A stretch of 30,827 bases of DNA, taken from the NCBI GenBank assembly GCA_001566295.1, contig KQ964308.1:1-30827 (forward strand), in the 5' to 3' direction. The DNA comes from Microdochium bolleyi. Taxonomy: Eukaryota > Ascomycota > Sordariomycetes > Xylariales > Microdochiaceae. The notes beneath the pieces were generated by a model. The model saw only the letters and a program-made list of their open reading frames with translations, was not told the origin of the DNA and searched no databases. Positions within the stretch are counted from its first letter, which is position 1, and each line of letters starts with the position of its first letter. Positions 30,794-30,827 of the stretch are shown here, piece by piece. Position numbers and translations under genes: made by a program.

Positions 30794-30827
30794 CGTTCTG
30801 GCGTTCTGGCGTTCTGGCGTTCTGGCG
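30794..30827 (+). repeat. 8-bp tandem repeat running off the window
   Basis: CGTTCTGG is repeated four times and then continues as CG at the last two bases, so the array is cut by the window edge. Confidence 0.9.

Overview
The window looks like nuclear DNA of a filamentous ascomycete (Pezizomycotina, probably Sordariomycetes; this is inferred from gene families, not from a marker gene). The grounds are short introns (44-224 nt) with GT..AG ends, CT-rich leaders, fungal families (WSC, BTB, GAF hybrid histidine kinase, White Collar-type LOV/PAS/GATA) and Fot/pogo and Tc1/mariner DNA transposons. There is no sign of bacterial operons.

Layout. 1-1.5 kb: two damaged small genes, a fungal protein beginning RLYVALYAR (frameshifted) and an aminoglycoside-phosphotransferase-like gene broken by a 17-bp tandem duplication. 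2.4-3.4 kb: an F-box-like orphan gene whose stop codon is followed by 55 open in-frame codons with a membrane segment. 5.6-6.6 kb: a RING-H2 protein. 8.4-9.4 kb: a chromo-like nuclear protein gene. 9.5-14.9 kb: a transposon island. It holds a complete 2,004-bp Fot/pogo element with perfect 84-bp inverted repeats, a Tc1/mariner transposase gene with one nonsense codon, an unknown fungal gene with one nonsense codon, and an older zinc-knuckle pogo transposase that has lost its 5' part. That remnant lies in the 3' side of a four-WSC-domain secreted-protein gene (14.9-16.8 kb), which carries four premature stops. 18.3-19.4 kb: a BTB gene with one frame change.

The right third is the most interesting part. 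A GAF hybrid histidine kinase (minus strand, 21.2-26.0 kb, five exons) and a White Collar-1-like LOV-PAS-PAS-GATA regulator (plus strand, 27.5-30.5 kb, three exons) are transcribed divergently from a shared region of about 1.5 kb. The regulator keeps the photoactive-cysteine motif GRNCRFLQ and a CX2CX18CX2C zinc finger, but lacks the long N-terminal region of classical WC-1. It carries about 20 Thr-Asn repeats, and its second intron holds about 116 nt of almost pure C just before the splice acceptor. The kinase carries a 41-nt C run (sense strand) that sits at one edge of a compensated frameshift. Together they suggest a light-sensing regulator paired with two-component signalling; this is an inference from position only.

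Two damage patterns recur: nonsense codons that one C-to-T (or G-to-A) change could explain (RIP-like), and one-base frame shifts, some in or next to base runs. The second could be sequencing error, so the pseudogene calls for the kinase, the BTB gene and the first gene are provisional.
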